This document shows positions 35,472-44,930 of a stretch of DNA of 64,000 bases, one piece after another. The position numbers were made by a program, and so were the translations under genes. Under the pieces are notes generated by a model, which was not told where the DNA came from, did no database searches, and was given only the letters and a program-made list of their open reading frames with translations. Origin of the DNA: Prillingera fragicola (Eukaryota > Basidiomycota > Tremellomycetes > Trichosporonales > Trichosporonaceae); assembly GCA_002335605.1 (NCBI GenBank), contig BEDY01000009.1, forward strand, positions 248,001-312,000, read 5' to 3'. How positions within the stretch are numbered: position 1 is the stretch's first letter; the number at the start of each line of letters is the position of its first letter.

Positions 35472-36290
35472 CTACAAGCTAGGATGACGCTCATTCCTGA
35501 GCCACACACCCTCCTCACCGCCCAGCACCTCCCTGTCTCCGCGCCCCCGCCCCACACTCTGGCCACGGGGTCCACGACTCGTACTCTCTCCCCGACTCGT
35601 ACTCTCACGCACGCCCCGACTCTGACTACGCTCGCTCTGCAGCTGGTGCCCGTGACGCCGGTCGTGCTCCCTCCTCTCCTGCCTCGCCTGCCGACCAGGT
35701 CGCCCCTCGCCTCCGTTCCCATTATGCCCCTCGAGCACCTCGTTGACGCTCGCCGTCGACCCGCCCATCCCATCGGGGCTCTCGACGCGGGACTCGACCC
35801 GGCTGACGTTCACGGACGGCAGGCCGGACTCGGCCGCAATCTCGCGATAGTGGTGTCGCAGCGCGACCGTTACGGCGTCCTGCATCACGTCCCGCACGGC
35901 GGGCTGGGCCGCTGCCAGGGCTCTCTGTCAGCTTCGGTTAGGACACGTAGACTTACAGCCGGCACTCGCTTCGAGGTAATATTTACACCACAATGCCCCG
36001 ACGTCGCCCAGCGGCGGCGCAGGAGTCAGCAGGTGGTGTCTGTCAAAATAGGCCTTGAGCGCGAGCACCTCATTGAGCAGCGCCGGCGACATGGGCAGCG
36101 GCACGGGCGAGCCGTGCGTCACGAGACCGCGGAGCAGGGGGTAGCCCTTGTAGCCTGCCGCCATGACTGCTGTCGTCACGGGGTGCTCTTGGCCTTGCAC
36201 GGGGGGGAACATGGCGCCGTCGAGGGTCGGCCACGGGGTGTTGCTGGGAAAGGAGGCTAGGGGGTGGATAAAGTATTCGTTCGAGTACAT
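35472..36290 (-). CDS. Member A of a four-gene unknown family (WC[DK][YE] family)
   Basis: The start is the ATG at 36290 (MYSNEYFIHPLASF); the stop is at 35472-35474. The conserved centre reads TPWPTLDG, EHPVTTAV, GYPLLRGLV, PVPLPMSPALLNEVLALKAY and ALWCKYYLEA. A phase-1 intron follows (GGC T then GTAAGT; best acceptor near 35923). The second exon begins LAAAQPAVRDVMQDAVTVAL and ends in an Arg/Ser/Gly-rich tail with SRGESTSRGP repeats. No known domain is recognised and no signal peptide or TM is seen. It lies tail-to-head with member B on the same strand. The family relation is seen directly; the function is unknown. Confidence 0.65.
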
Positions 36291-36560
36291 GTGGCTTTAT
36301 GGGGGTTACAGTGGGGAACGTAGGTCTACTTATGCCTGTTCTGGGGTCCAGACTACGCCCTTCTGCGGCTTGGCTGACGCAACAGTCAAACGTTCGTATC
36401 GTATGGTGCTGCTAACTTTCACTGTCGCTTGCAGTCTCACGGCGTAAACGGCAGGGGCGACACTGGCCTTCACCGATGAAACATTCCCACACACAGCTAC
36501 AATCAGCATTGAGTCGGCATGACACCACGTCGCATTCCAGCATAATCCAAGCTACTACGG

Positions 36561-37028
36561 TCACTCTTCGACCTCGACCGCCATCTCCTTGGCGGCCGCG
36601 ATCATGGCATCCTTGAGCACGTTCCGAAGCGCAAGCTGCACCTCTGGCTCGACGAGCGCCTTGATGATCGCATGCGCGTTGAGGTCAGCCTGGACCTGTT
36701 TCTCCTTGACTGCGACGTCAGCCCCCCCTGGGCGGGGATACTCACTCTGCTCGTGCTTGGTATCAATCTCGTCACACCACTTGATAGCCTTGTACCGATC
36801 GTCGTCGACGTAGCCGAAAAACGGGTCTTGGTTCGGGTTCTTGAAGGCCATGCGCAGGGCGCCAATCTCCGCGTCCAGGTGGGGCGTGAGCGGGAGGGGG
36901 ATCGCGGGGAACGAGTTGATGGCAATCTCGTACAGCGCTGGGAACTGGGTTGGGCAGACCATGATCGCCCGGCGGGCTGGGTGGTCGACTGCAAAAGTGC
37001 GTGGCCAGGGGTTTTCGACCAGGGACAT
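36561..37028 (-). CDS. Member B of the four-gene unknown family
   Basis: The start is the ATG at 37028 (MSLVENPWPRTF); the stop is at 36561-36563. The centre reads NPWPRT, DHPARRAI, FPALYEIAI, IPLPLTPHLDAEIGALRMAF and AIKWCDEIDT. A 36-nt intron at 36710-36745 (GTGAGT donor, GCTGAC branch, CGCAG acceptor) sits in phase 1 at the same place as in A. It is stopless and a multiple of three, so it is easily mis-annotated as coding. After splicing the C-terminus reads KEKQVQADLNAHAIIKALVE and then an Ala/Glu-rich helix. It is the shortest complete member, about 143 residues. Confidence 0.7.
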   Translation of the reverse strand: MSLVENPWPRTFAVDHPARRAIMVCPTQFPALYEIAINSFPAIPLPLTPHLDAEIGALRMAFKNPNQDPFFGYVDDDRYKAIKWCDEIDTKHEQSEYPRPGGADVAVKEKQVQADLNAHAIIKALVEPEVQLALRNVLKDAMIAAAKEMAVEVEE

Positions 37029-37520
37029 TGTGAGGTGGTGTGGCGGGCGGTGTGAGCTTGGTGGGGTCGGGGTGGATTGAAGGCACTGGCTTAAGTAGCA
37101 AATGCAGTGGGAGTCTGGGAGTGGTCCAGACATGATTAAGCCGTCAGCTGCCTACCTGCAGTACAGCACAAAGGCGTCAGCCTGTGTGCGCAGAGTGGCA
37201 GCAATATTTCTGAATTATTGATCTTGATGTCATTTCTGATCTCTGCGCCCTCATTTGTGCTGATGTACACCGCCTAGTTGTGACATGCAGACACTTGAAT
37301 ACTGCTACGTAAAAGCTGCGCAAGAGTCTAAAAGCTCTACGAGCAATGCTTGCCCACAACGTAGTACCATGCTCCAACATTTGTTTGGTTCGGGAACACC
37401 AAGGTTCACCTCGGCTATCGGCAATCAACAGCCGGCTGTCTCAGTTGCCGATCGCCCCATTAACGCCCAAGTTGACAATCTCATGCTCAACACTTCATAC
37501 TTTGTCCAACTTTCCAATCC
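37029..37520. promoter_or_regulatory. Divergent promoter of member B and the thioesterase
   Basis: About 490 bases between divergent starts; no coding signal or distinctive repeat seen. Confidence 0.45.
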
Positions 37521-38395
37521 ATGCGCGCTACTATCCTCAAAAGCCTAGCCATCCCCCGCACAGCCTCCCTTACCGCCTCCCGCTCTTCTGTCCTGTTCAC
37601 ACGCCCATACTCTACGCCCGCCATGGAGAAGGGAATGATCAAGTGCACCGAGGAGGATGAGAAGTTTCTCAGACATTATCTCAATGAGATGACCTTTGCC
37701 CAGCATATTGGCAGGAGTTTCAAGCCTGTTGCGCGTGATCCTATTCCAGAGCTGTCCCCGAATGGAATGAGGCGCTGCGACGGGTGGCGCATCACGTATT
37801 CGGGCGAGGCGACCGATGGTGAGTCCTTCGAGCCTGCGTCTACATGTTCGAGTGCTCACGTCACAGACATGGACAATTCTTTGGGCAGTATGCACGGCGC
37901 TGCGTGCTGCTGGACACTTGATAAGCACGTTTTCTCCAGATCCAGAGCTGTGCAGTCGGCCATCTACTGACCTCTGCAGCTTGACATCGGCCGCCGTGGC
38001 CATGCTGTCCGCCCCGGGCTTCTGGGGCGAGCCTAACACCGGCGGAGTCAGCACTCAGCTCTTGCACAACTTCTTCCATGCGGCTCCTATTGGATCCAAG
38101 TTGAAGGTATCAGTGGTTATCGATAAGCTCGGCAAGCATCATGGCAATGCGACCTGCGAAGTGAGTCGGCGGAGTTGACGGAGGGATATTGTTCTCAAGA
38201 CTCTTTGCGGCTTCCTGTCTCTCAACGTAGCTCTGAGACATCTGCGCTCTATGTCTAGCTGAATATCCATAGAGAGGGTTGTCGCTGACGCTCTAGATTG
38301 CCGATGCAGAGAGCGGCAAGGTGTTCTCGCGAGGGCTGCACGCCCTGGCATGGTCCCCGGGTAAGAGTAAGGGCAAGCTCGGGGCAAAGTTGTGA
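37521..38395 (+). CDS. Hotdog-fold acyl-CoA thioesterase, probably mitochondrial
   Basis: The start is the ATG at 37521 (MRATILKSLAIPRTASL), an Arg/Ser-rich presequence-like N-terminus; an internal Met (MEKGMIKCTEED) lies at 37623. The active-site region is NSLGSMHGAACCWTLD, matching the Gly-x-x-His-Gly-Gly motif of ACOT13/PaaI-type thioesterases, with Ala for the second Gly. It continues LTSAAVAML, GGVSTQLLHNFFHAAPIGSK and GKVFSRGLHALAW. The stop is at 38393-38395. Introns 1 and 3 are canonical. The one between WTLD and LTSAAV (about 37922-37979) has no GT at the position the protein demands. It lies between the A/B and C/D pairs of the unknown family. Confidence 0.8.
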
Positions 38396-38678
38396 TTACT
38401 AGCTATGCATGCCGATCAATGTCTCTTCCGCCGTACGCTGACAGTTATGCATTGCATCCTTGAGGGTGCACTGAGAACTCTGAGCAGACATGCTGCATGG
38501 TGACGAGAACAAGGAGCCAGAAGTGTGGGGAATCGGCGGGGTTGCGCACCACATGGACTTCAGCATCAGCAGCTACCTACGTCAGCGACGTCAACATATC
38601 GACATTCCAGCACTAATCTACGTTGCAACATTCATCTCTTCTCACAACGTCCCTGCATCCACCCATCCCTGTCGCACC

Positions 38679-39060
38679 ATGCAGCGGCCATTCCCAGATA
38701 CGCTTGGCCGCCCCCACCCCGTCAAAGTCGTTGCTTTGGGCATTCGGGATCTACCTTACCTGCGCGAAGCGGTGGTGAATCCAGACTACGTCCTTCCATT
38801 GCCCATCCCATCCGGCCTACTCAACGAGATCTTTGCTATTCGTGTCGGCTTTGAATACCAGTTCTGGAGCCCTCTTGTCATGGACCAGCGGAGCAAGAAG
38901 ATTGGCATCTTGTGGTGTGATTACGCCATTGCAGCATCTCAGACTGGTGCGCTCTTGTGTTTGTTGGAATGCTCTCTGACACCCCACAGCTCAAGGAGCA
39001 ATACCCAGTCATGGACCACCACCCCCGTTCTCAGCAGCAGTTGCCAACCAGACCCAGTAA
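38679..39060 (+). CDS. Member C of the four-gene unknown family, C-terminally shortened
   Basis: The start is the ATG at 38679 (MQRPFPDTLGRPHPVKV). The centre reads LPYLREAVV, VLPLPIPSGLLNEIFAIRVG and GILWCDYAIAAS, lining up with A, B and D. A phase-1 donor (ACT G then GTGCGC) lies at the family position, and the acceptor is CACAG near 38989. The phase-consistent reading then runs only about 22 more residues, Pro/Ser-rich, to a TAA at 39058-39060. The helical C-terminal part found in A, B and D is missing. Another frame after the acceptor (LKEQYPVMDHH) looks at least as coding-like but is out of phase. Shortened gene or decaying copy. Confidence 0.55.
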
Positions 39061-39188
39061 CTCTTCCCAGCGCTCTGTAGCCTTCCTCGCCCTGTGTGTA
39101 TGAGAACCACGGCCACTTTCCTCCCATGTCCCCCACCATGTGTTATCACTGCATGCGCTCTCAGCTCTACTTTCTCTCAGCTCCCAAC

Positions 39189-40081
39189 ATGGATATCTTC
39201 AACCCGTTTCCAAAGCTCGGCAACTACGACCACCCCTGCAAGGAGGTCATCCGTCGCGGCCAAGGCACATACCCCCTCCTCCTCGCCATAGTCCTCCAGG
39301 ACGGGCCAATCTCGCTCCCCCTCTCGATCTCTCTCCTGCACGAGGTCTTTGAACTCAAAGCTACCCTCCAAATGAACCCCATTGTGTGCAACAAGGGCGC
39401 GCCCAGCCGCATGGGTGATACCCATGTGATCATAGCGCTTGAGTGGTGCGACTATGTGGTCGCGAGGCACCATGCCTGTGAGTGTCGCCTTCACACAAGA
39501 GCTGACTTTGAGCTCTCAATAACCAGCACGCTGCCACTGTCATGACCAGCTCCGGAATGCACGACGTAATCCGCCATCCAGTCACTGCCGGCCTCACAGA
39601 TGTCCTCAAAGGTCCGCTGTGTCACTCACTCGGCGAGTCGATCCACAAGGCGGCCCTCGAGATTGCCCTCGAGCTCTCCAGAACGGCGGCGCGAGAAGTT
39701 GCCGCTCACTCCACACCGAGCCAGAGTGGAGTAACTGTCGCCGACATGGAGGCAGCCTTTGAACGCGCGTTTCGGCGCGATCGCGAGGCAGCTGCGGCCG
39801 ACAAGCTGCACGCCGAGCCGGACGAGGACAACGCACAAGCCACAGGATCCAGAAAGCTATGGGGTACGCAGAAGAAGACGTCGCCCCAGTCGTCACTGTC
39901 GAGTGGTACTCCGACCAAGACTCATACCACCCCAAAGCGCCACTCGACGATGCCGCACTTGCCACTGCCGCTGGTGGAGGGTGGCGATGAGGTGACTGGA
40001 AGTCTCCTGCGCGGCGTGTCGTCCCTTGATCTGGTGGTTGAGAACAGCAAGACCGGAGACTCGTCGGGCGAGGTCAAGTAG
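39189..40081 (+). CDS. Member D of the four-gene unknown family, with long C-terminal tail
   Basis: The start is the ATG at 39189 (MDIFNPFPKLG); an in-frame upstream start at 39096 is less like the family. The centre reads NPFPKL, DHPCKEVI, TYPLLLAIV, ISLPLSISLLHEVFELKA and ALEWCDYVVAR. The donor GCC T then GTGAGT is phase 1, and the acceptor after CTGACTTTGAG gives a 35-nt intron. The next exon begins SLNNQHAATVMTSSGMHDVI. A helical stretch (KAALEIALELSRTAAREVAA) and a Ser/Thr/Lys-rich tail with a C-terminal GSLLRGVSSLDLVVENS follow; stop at 40079-40081. No domain is recognised. Together with C it mirrors A/B across the thioesterase. Confidence 0.65.
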
Positions 40082-40460
40082 CAAGACATGCTACGTCTAT
40101 GTGCAGTCGTGTGACTTGTGAGATCTATGAGTACTGACATACCCGCCTGGTGGGATGGATCGGGGACAGACTGCCTTGCCCCCATCGACGAAGGTCTCTA
40201 TTTGTCCCGGACAGGCAGCTCGGCGCACATTTCGTGCAAAGATCCGGGCAGCCCCAGCTCCATGCGACTAACCAAAGGTCAGAATGGATGAGAACTCTAT
40301 CACTGATCACTTCCTTGACCCTCAAACGAGTATACTGATCACTTCCTTGACCCTCAACGGGTATAAGGATCGGTGGGTCAAGACCACGGACTGAGTGACG
40401 ACAACAGGAGGAGGTTTGCATACAAGTTTGCTGATGTACAGTCTCATGCCTTCTTGCCGC
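40082..40460. other. Convergent intergenic region with a tandem repeat
   Basis: 3' flanks of member D and the nitrilase-like gene. A two-copy tandem repeat (separate entry) is the only structure seen. Confidence 0.5.
40303..40365. repeat. Two-copy tandem repeat, 32 and 31 bp
   Basis: The block beginning CTGATCACTTCCTTGACCCT at 40303-40334 is repeated at once at 40335-40365, with one deleted A and an A-to-G change near the end. It lies about 100 bases past the nitrilase-like stop codon. The near identity points to a recent duplication, probably replication slippage. Confidence 0.85.
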
Positions 40461-41654
40461 CTAAACCTTGCTGAGCAGATCCATGAGCAGTATCTCGCGC
40501 GAGTGATGTCCAATAGGGTCAAAATCGAGCTTGGCACCATGAAGCTCATTGATATCAATCTGTGCGTCAGCCACACTCAACATGGCAAACTTACGTCGGC
40601 ATACAACACTCCCTCCTTGTCCCAAAGAGGACCGGCAAGTACCTCTCCCAGAGGGCCAACAATAACACTCCCACCGCGGCTCCACTGAACGGGTATCAGG
40701 GTGTCGCCACCCTTGATAGGCCCCTCGTGGGAGCGCGCGTTGGGAGGGTAGTCGTCTGGGAAATCAGAGCTGCCATGTACTTGGTTGGCTGGGGTGTTAG
40801 CTGTGGCACAGATATGCACACCCACCTGAGACAACAAAGACGCGGCCTTCTTGCGCTAGATGCTGGACTGTGGGCAGCCATGTTGGACGGGAGTCGGCCG
40901 TGGGTGCCAGGTAGCTATTGTCAGTCCAAGAAGCACGAGGAGACTCACATCTCGAGCCCCTTCTTGAAGAGCAAGTACCGTGCAAGTGGCATCAGGTTCT
41001 CCCACCCAAGCAAACCGCCAATACGGCCAATGGGAGTCGGAACGACCGACATGTTGTCGGTCCCCGGATTCTTGTGCTCGCCGCTCGCATCCCGCTTCAC
41101 TCCAGAGCTATTAGTCGCGTCACCCTGGTTCCACACCACGCGCTCGGCGCCCTCCAAGGCAATCTTGCGGTGGCGGGCGAGCAGCCGCCCATCGGGCCCA
41201 AACAGCAAGTTGGTGCTCCACAGCGTACTCCCGTGGGATGCACACTCGACGACACCGACGCTGAGGTAGAGACTGTACTTGCGGCTGATGGCTGCCAGCT
41301 GGAAAAAGCCCCAGTACTCGTGGTCTGGCCGGGGCTCGATCGCGGTGGCTAGCCAGTCGTGGCCTTCTGCACCGTCTGGAATCTTGACCGAGGACTGGAG
41401 AGTCAGCGCCCAAGCAAATAGCTCTGCAAGGAACCCACCTTTACGAACCGCCCGTACCATTCCCGGCTCTCTGCGGTCCTAGCCCCAATGGTAAACTCGA
41501 GGTTGCGGGGGTAGGCGCTGAGGAAAGCTTCGGGCATGACCACGAGCTCGGCACCACCCTCCCGGGCTGCAAATACCAGGCTGCGGAGCTTGTGCATCGA
41601 CTTGTGGAGGTCGTACGCTACTGGCGAGGCTTGGATGGCCGCGACGCGAACCAT
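40461..41654 (-). CDS. Nitrilase-fold protein lacking the catalytic cysteine
   Basis: The start is the ATG at 41654 (MVRVAAIQASPVAYD); the stop is at 40461-40463. The fold is clear: catalytic Glu in VVMPEAFLSAYPR, catalytic Lys in LLARHRKIALEGAERVVW, then GGLLGWENLMPLARYLLFKK, YLAPTADSRPTW and the C-terminal DFDPIGHHSRE. In active nitrilases and cyanide hydratases the third block reads Cys-Trp-Glu-Asn; here the codon is GGG (Gly), so the nucleophile is absent. The rest of the family pattern is intact and all exons join in frame, so it is probably a maintained pseudoenzyme rather than a dead gene. About five exons with short introns. Confidence 0.85.
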
Positions 41655-42533
41655 TGTGAGTTGTGTGTGGCGGTTGGGTAGGTGTACAAGAGGAGAGCTA
41701 GCTATGAGACAAGAGGAGAGAGCTACAGTGCGCGTATCCAGTGGCGAGTGATGAGGAGTGGAGTGGAGATGAGAGAGGGAAGGGGGAGGCGACAAGAGAC
41801 GAGGTCGGTTACTCATGTACGAGGGAGCTGGCTGGACAAAGTGGAGGTCTTCGGCAGGATCGCCGCTTGTGTACCTGGGTGGATTGTTTAAACATGCACC
41901 GGTCGTTGTCATAGTGGCATTCGAGTTGGTCGTGTACAGGCTCGCCAGTGCATAGGTGCAGCTGTGGTCAAGCAGAGGCAAGGGCGAGTGTCCTGGGTGG
42001 TGATATGAGCTGCACTCCGTTTGCGCTACTTGCGACAAGCCACTATGAATATGTAAGCCACTATGAATATGCTCGACACTGTGCCCGTTGGCCTTGGCAA
42101 TCGGCATCACCATCAAACAGCTGACTCTTTATACCTGTCCAGTAGTAGTGTCAGGGGAACCAAACCAGCTCTCCAGAATAGCGAACGACGGCCGCTACCA
42201 ACTAAATGGAGCCGGCAGTGTAGCAGACAGTTGCCCAGTCAGATGTTGGATCTGGCAAGCAAGTTTCGCTGGTGCCACACGTAGGCACATGGCCAGACGC
42301 CCACGAAAGATGTAAACAAACTTTGGGGCATGCGCCACCTTGGTGGCAAATCCTCTGCTTGGCCAACTACGCGTCTCTACGCCTCTAGAAGAGCAGCCTG
42401 ACGTGAAACTAACAGTACAGATAGAATCCGAATTGCTCGAAGAAGTCGGGGCAAGATGGACAGCTCTTGCCCCCAGGTACACAACTCATCGTGATTCATA
42501 TCGTCGACACCAGAGGCCTCAACTATTACTGAA
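41655..42533. other. Intergenic region between two minus-strand genes
   Basis: Promoter of the nitrilase-like gene and 3' flank of TUB1. A 13-base direct duplication (AAGCCACTATGAA) occurs near 42040 and 42056. No coding signal. Confidence 0.45.
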
Positions 42534-44232
42534 CTAGTACTCGGCGTCCTCACCCTCAACGTCGTCGTCGGCTGTCTCCATACCAACCTCCTGGTAGTCG
42601 TGCTCGAGCGCGGCGAGGTCCTCACGCGCCTCAGAGAACTCTCCCTCCTCCATACCCTCGCCAACGTACCAGTGCACGAAGGCACGCTTCGAGTAAAGGA
42701 GGTCGAACTTGTTGTCGAGACGGGCCCAGGCGGTGGCGATCGAGGTGGTGTTCGAGAGCATGCAGAGCGAGCGCGAGACCTTGGCGAGGTCACCGCCGGG
42801 GACGAGAGCGGGGGGCTCGTTGCAGATACCGAGCTTGAAGCCGGTAGGGCACCAGTCGACAAACTGAATGGTGCGCTTGGTGCGGACGTTGGCGACGGCG
42901 GCGTTGACGTCCTTGGGGACGACGTCACCACGGTAGAGCAGGCAGCAGGCCATGTACTTGCCCTGGCGGGGGTCGCACTTGACCATCTGGTTGTTGGACT
43001 CGAAGCACGAGATGGTCATCTCGGCAACCGAGTTGGACTCGTGGAACGCCTTCTCGGCCGAGATGACGGGCGCGTAAGTGGCGAGGGGGAAGTGGATACG
43101 GGGGAAGGGCACCAGGTTGGTCTGGAACTCGTTGAGGTCGACGTTGAGCGAGCCGTCAAAGCGGAGCGACGCGGTGATCGACGAGACAACCTGAGCGATA
43201 AGACGGTTAAGGTTGGTGAACGAAGGCGAGGCAATGCCAAGGTTGCGACGGCAAATGTCGTAAATACTGCATGGTCAGTGACCGCAGACTCGACAACTGC
43301 AGAGTTGTGGAAACTTACGCCTCGTTGTCGACCATGAACGAACAGTCAGAGTGCTCGAGGGTGGTGTGGGTCGTGAGGACCGAGTTGTAGGGCTCAACGA
43401 CCGAGGTCGACATCTTGGGGGCGGGGTAAACCGAGAACTCGAGCTTGGACTTCTTGCCGTAGTCGGTCGAGAGACGCTCAAGGAGGAGGGCACCGAAACC
43501 CGAACCGGTTCCACCACCAAACGAGTGGAAGACAAAGAAGCCCTGGAGACCCGAGCAGTTGTCGGCGAGGCGACGGACCTGCTCGAGAACCGAGTCGACG
43601 AGCTCCTTGCCAATGGTGTAGTGGCCACGAGCGTCTGTGGGTCCACGTTAGTTTGTCGGCCCTTTAAAGTTCCGGCACCGAAAGCTTACAGTTGTTGGCA
43701 GCGTCCTCTTTGCCAGTGATCATGGTCTCGGGGTGGAAGAGACTGCGGTAGGTACCGGTACGGACCTCGTCAATGACATTGGGCTCGAGGTCGACCTAGA
43801 GACAAGAGTTTAGCGCCGCCAGGTTACCCCATTCGATCACACCGCTACTCACGTAAAGCGAACGCGGGACGTGCTTGCCAGTGCCAGTCTCTGAGAAGAA
43901 GGTCGAGAAACCGTCGTCGCTGCTCGAGGGCGAGCCCTCCATGATGCGACCATCGGGCTGCGCAAGGTGTCAGTCCAAGAGCCCCATGCGCCATTGCCAC
44001 GTCACGTCAAGATACGCACGCTCAGGCCGTGCTCAATGGTGTAGAGCTCCCAGCAGGCGTTACCGATCTGGACACCTTGCAGCTAGTCAGTATCCCTCCT
44101 ACACCAGCTGCAGCGGCAGCGACAGACGTACCGGCCTGGCCGACGTGGACCTGAGAAATTATTAGCATCTCATCTGGGCGTCCCAATGTGTTTGCTGTCC
44201 ATGTTCCCACTCACGGAAATAACCTCGCGCAT
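42534..44232 (-). CDS. TUB1: Alpha-tubulin
   Basis: The start is the ATG at 44232; the stop is at 42534-42536 after EGEDAEY. Alpha- rather than beta-tubulin is shown by [37 protein letters not shown] and the C-terminal Tyr. The GTP-binding signature [16 protein letters not shown], the [14 protein letters not shown] block and the catalytic-Glu loop region are present. The first exon has only 18 nt (MREVIS) and the second 19 nt (44132-44150, VHVGQAG start). The third then reads [17 protein letters not shown]. About seven exons in all, most of the introns near the 5' end. Codon use is strongly biased to C- and G-ending codons, as for a highly expressed gene. Confidence 0.95.
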
Positions 44233-44930
44233 GTTGCTAGTGAAAAGACGTTAGATTGGGGACTGCAGAGAGTGATCCCAGACGATACGTTGAGCGTTGA
44301 GAAAGATTGTGCCGGTGCCAGTGAGAGATGGGCAGGATACGGGGAGGCGTTATGGAAGGAAATGGCGTTGGCGGAAGGATGCGGGTAACGGTTCGTTGGT
44401 GGGGACGAGAAAGGGACCAGGTGTGAGCAACAGCAGTAGTGTTTGGGTCAAAAGCGCTCACCTGTATAAAGAGTGTTGCAGTACGAACCTATTTTTCCCT
44501 TTGCACGCTGATGGAACAGGAGTGGTAGGGGGCGCGGTCGAGGTAGAGTAAGCAGCAAGGAGAGCGGCGGCAAGAGGAATAAAGGATTTGAAGGTGGGAG
44601 GACGAGTGGTGATGGACGACTGAGAGTGTTGTGTTGGTGCGTGCGCGCCCTGACCCCCGTCGACGCGCGGTCAGTGCTGCCTCGCGTCGCACTGGGTGGG
44701 ACACGGCCTAAGGGTCCAGCGGGTCCACCCAGCCAGCCCAGCCAGCCAGCGCGCAGTGCCCAGCCAGGCCCGTTCCCCAGCCCAGCACAATAGCGTCCGC
44801 CCACGCCGCATGGCTCTCCCGCGCATAGGTCACGGTGCACGACGGAACCAATTATACTGCTAACGCCGCAACCACCGTACACGTGGGCTAATGTGGCATT
44901 TCTCATGCATCGTATCATCCCATCTGGTAT
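44233..44930. promoter_or_regulatory. TUB1 promoter and upstream region
   Basis: About 700 bases between TUB1 and the 3' end of the next minus-strand gene. It contains a run of CCAGC/CCAGCCAG repeats near 44725-44755 and one CACGTG near 44880. No gene seen. Confidence 0.45.

Noticed and set aside
42600..43337. 245-codon plus-strand ORF
   Set aside because: It is the antisense shadow of alpha-tubulin.
42534..44232. Beta-tubulin as identity of the tubulin gene
   Set aside because: The [10 protein letters not shown] block and the C-terminal EDAEY are alpha-tubulin features.
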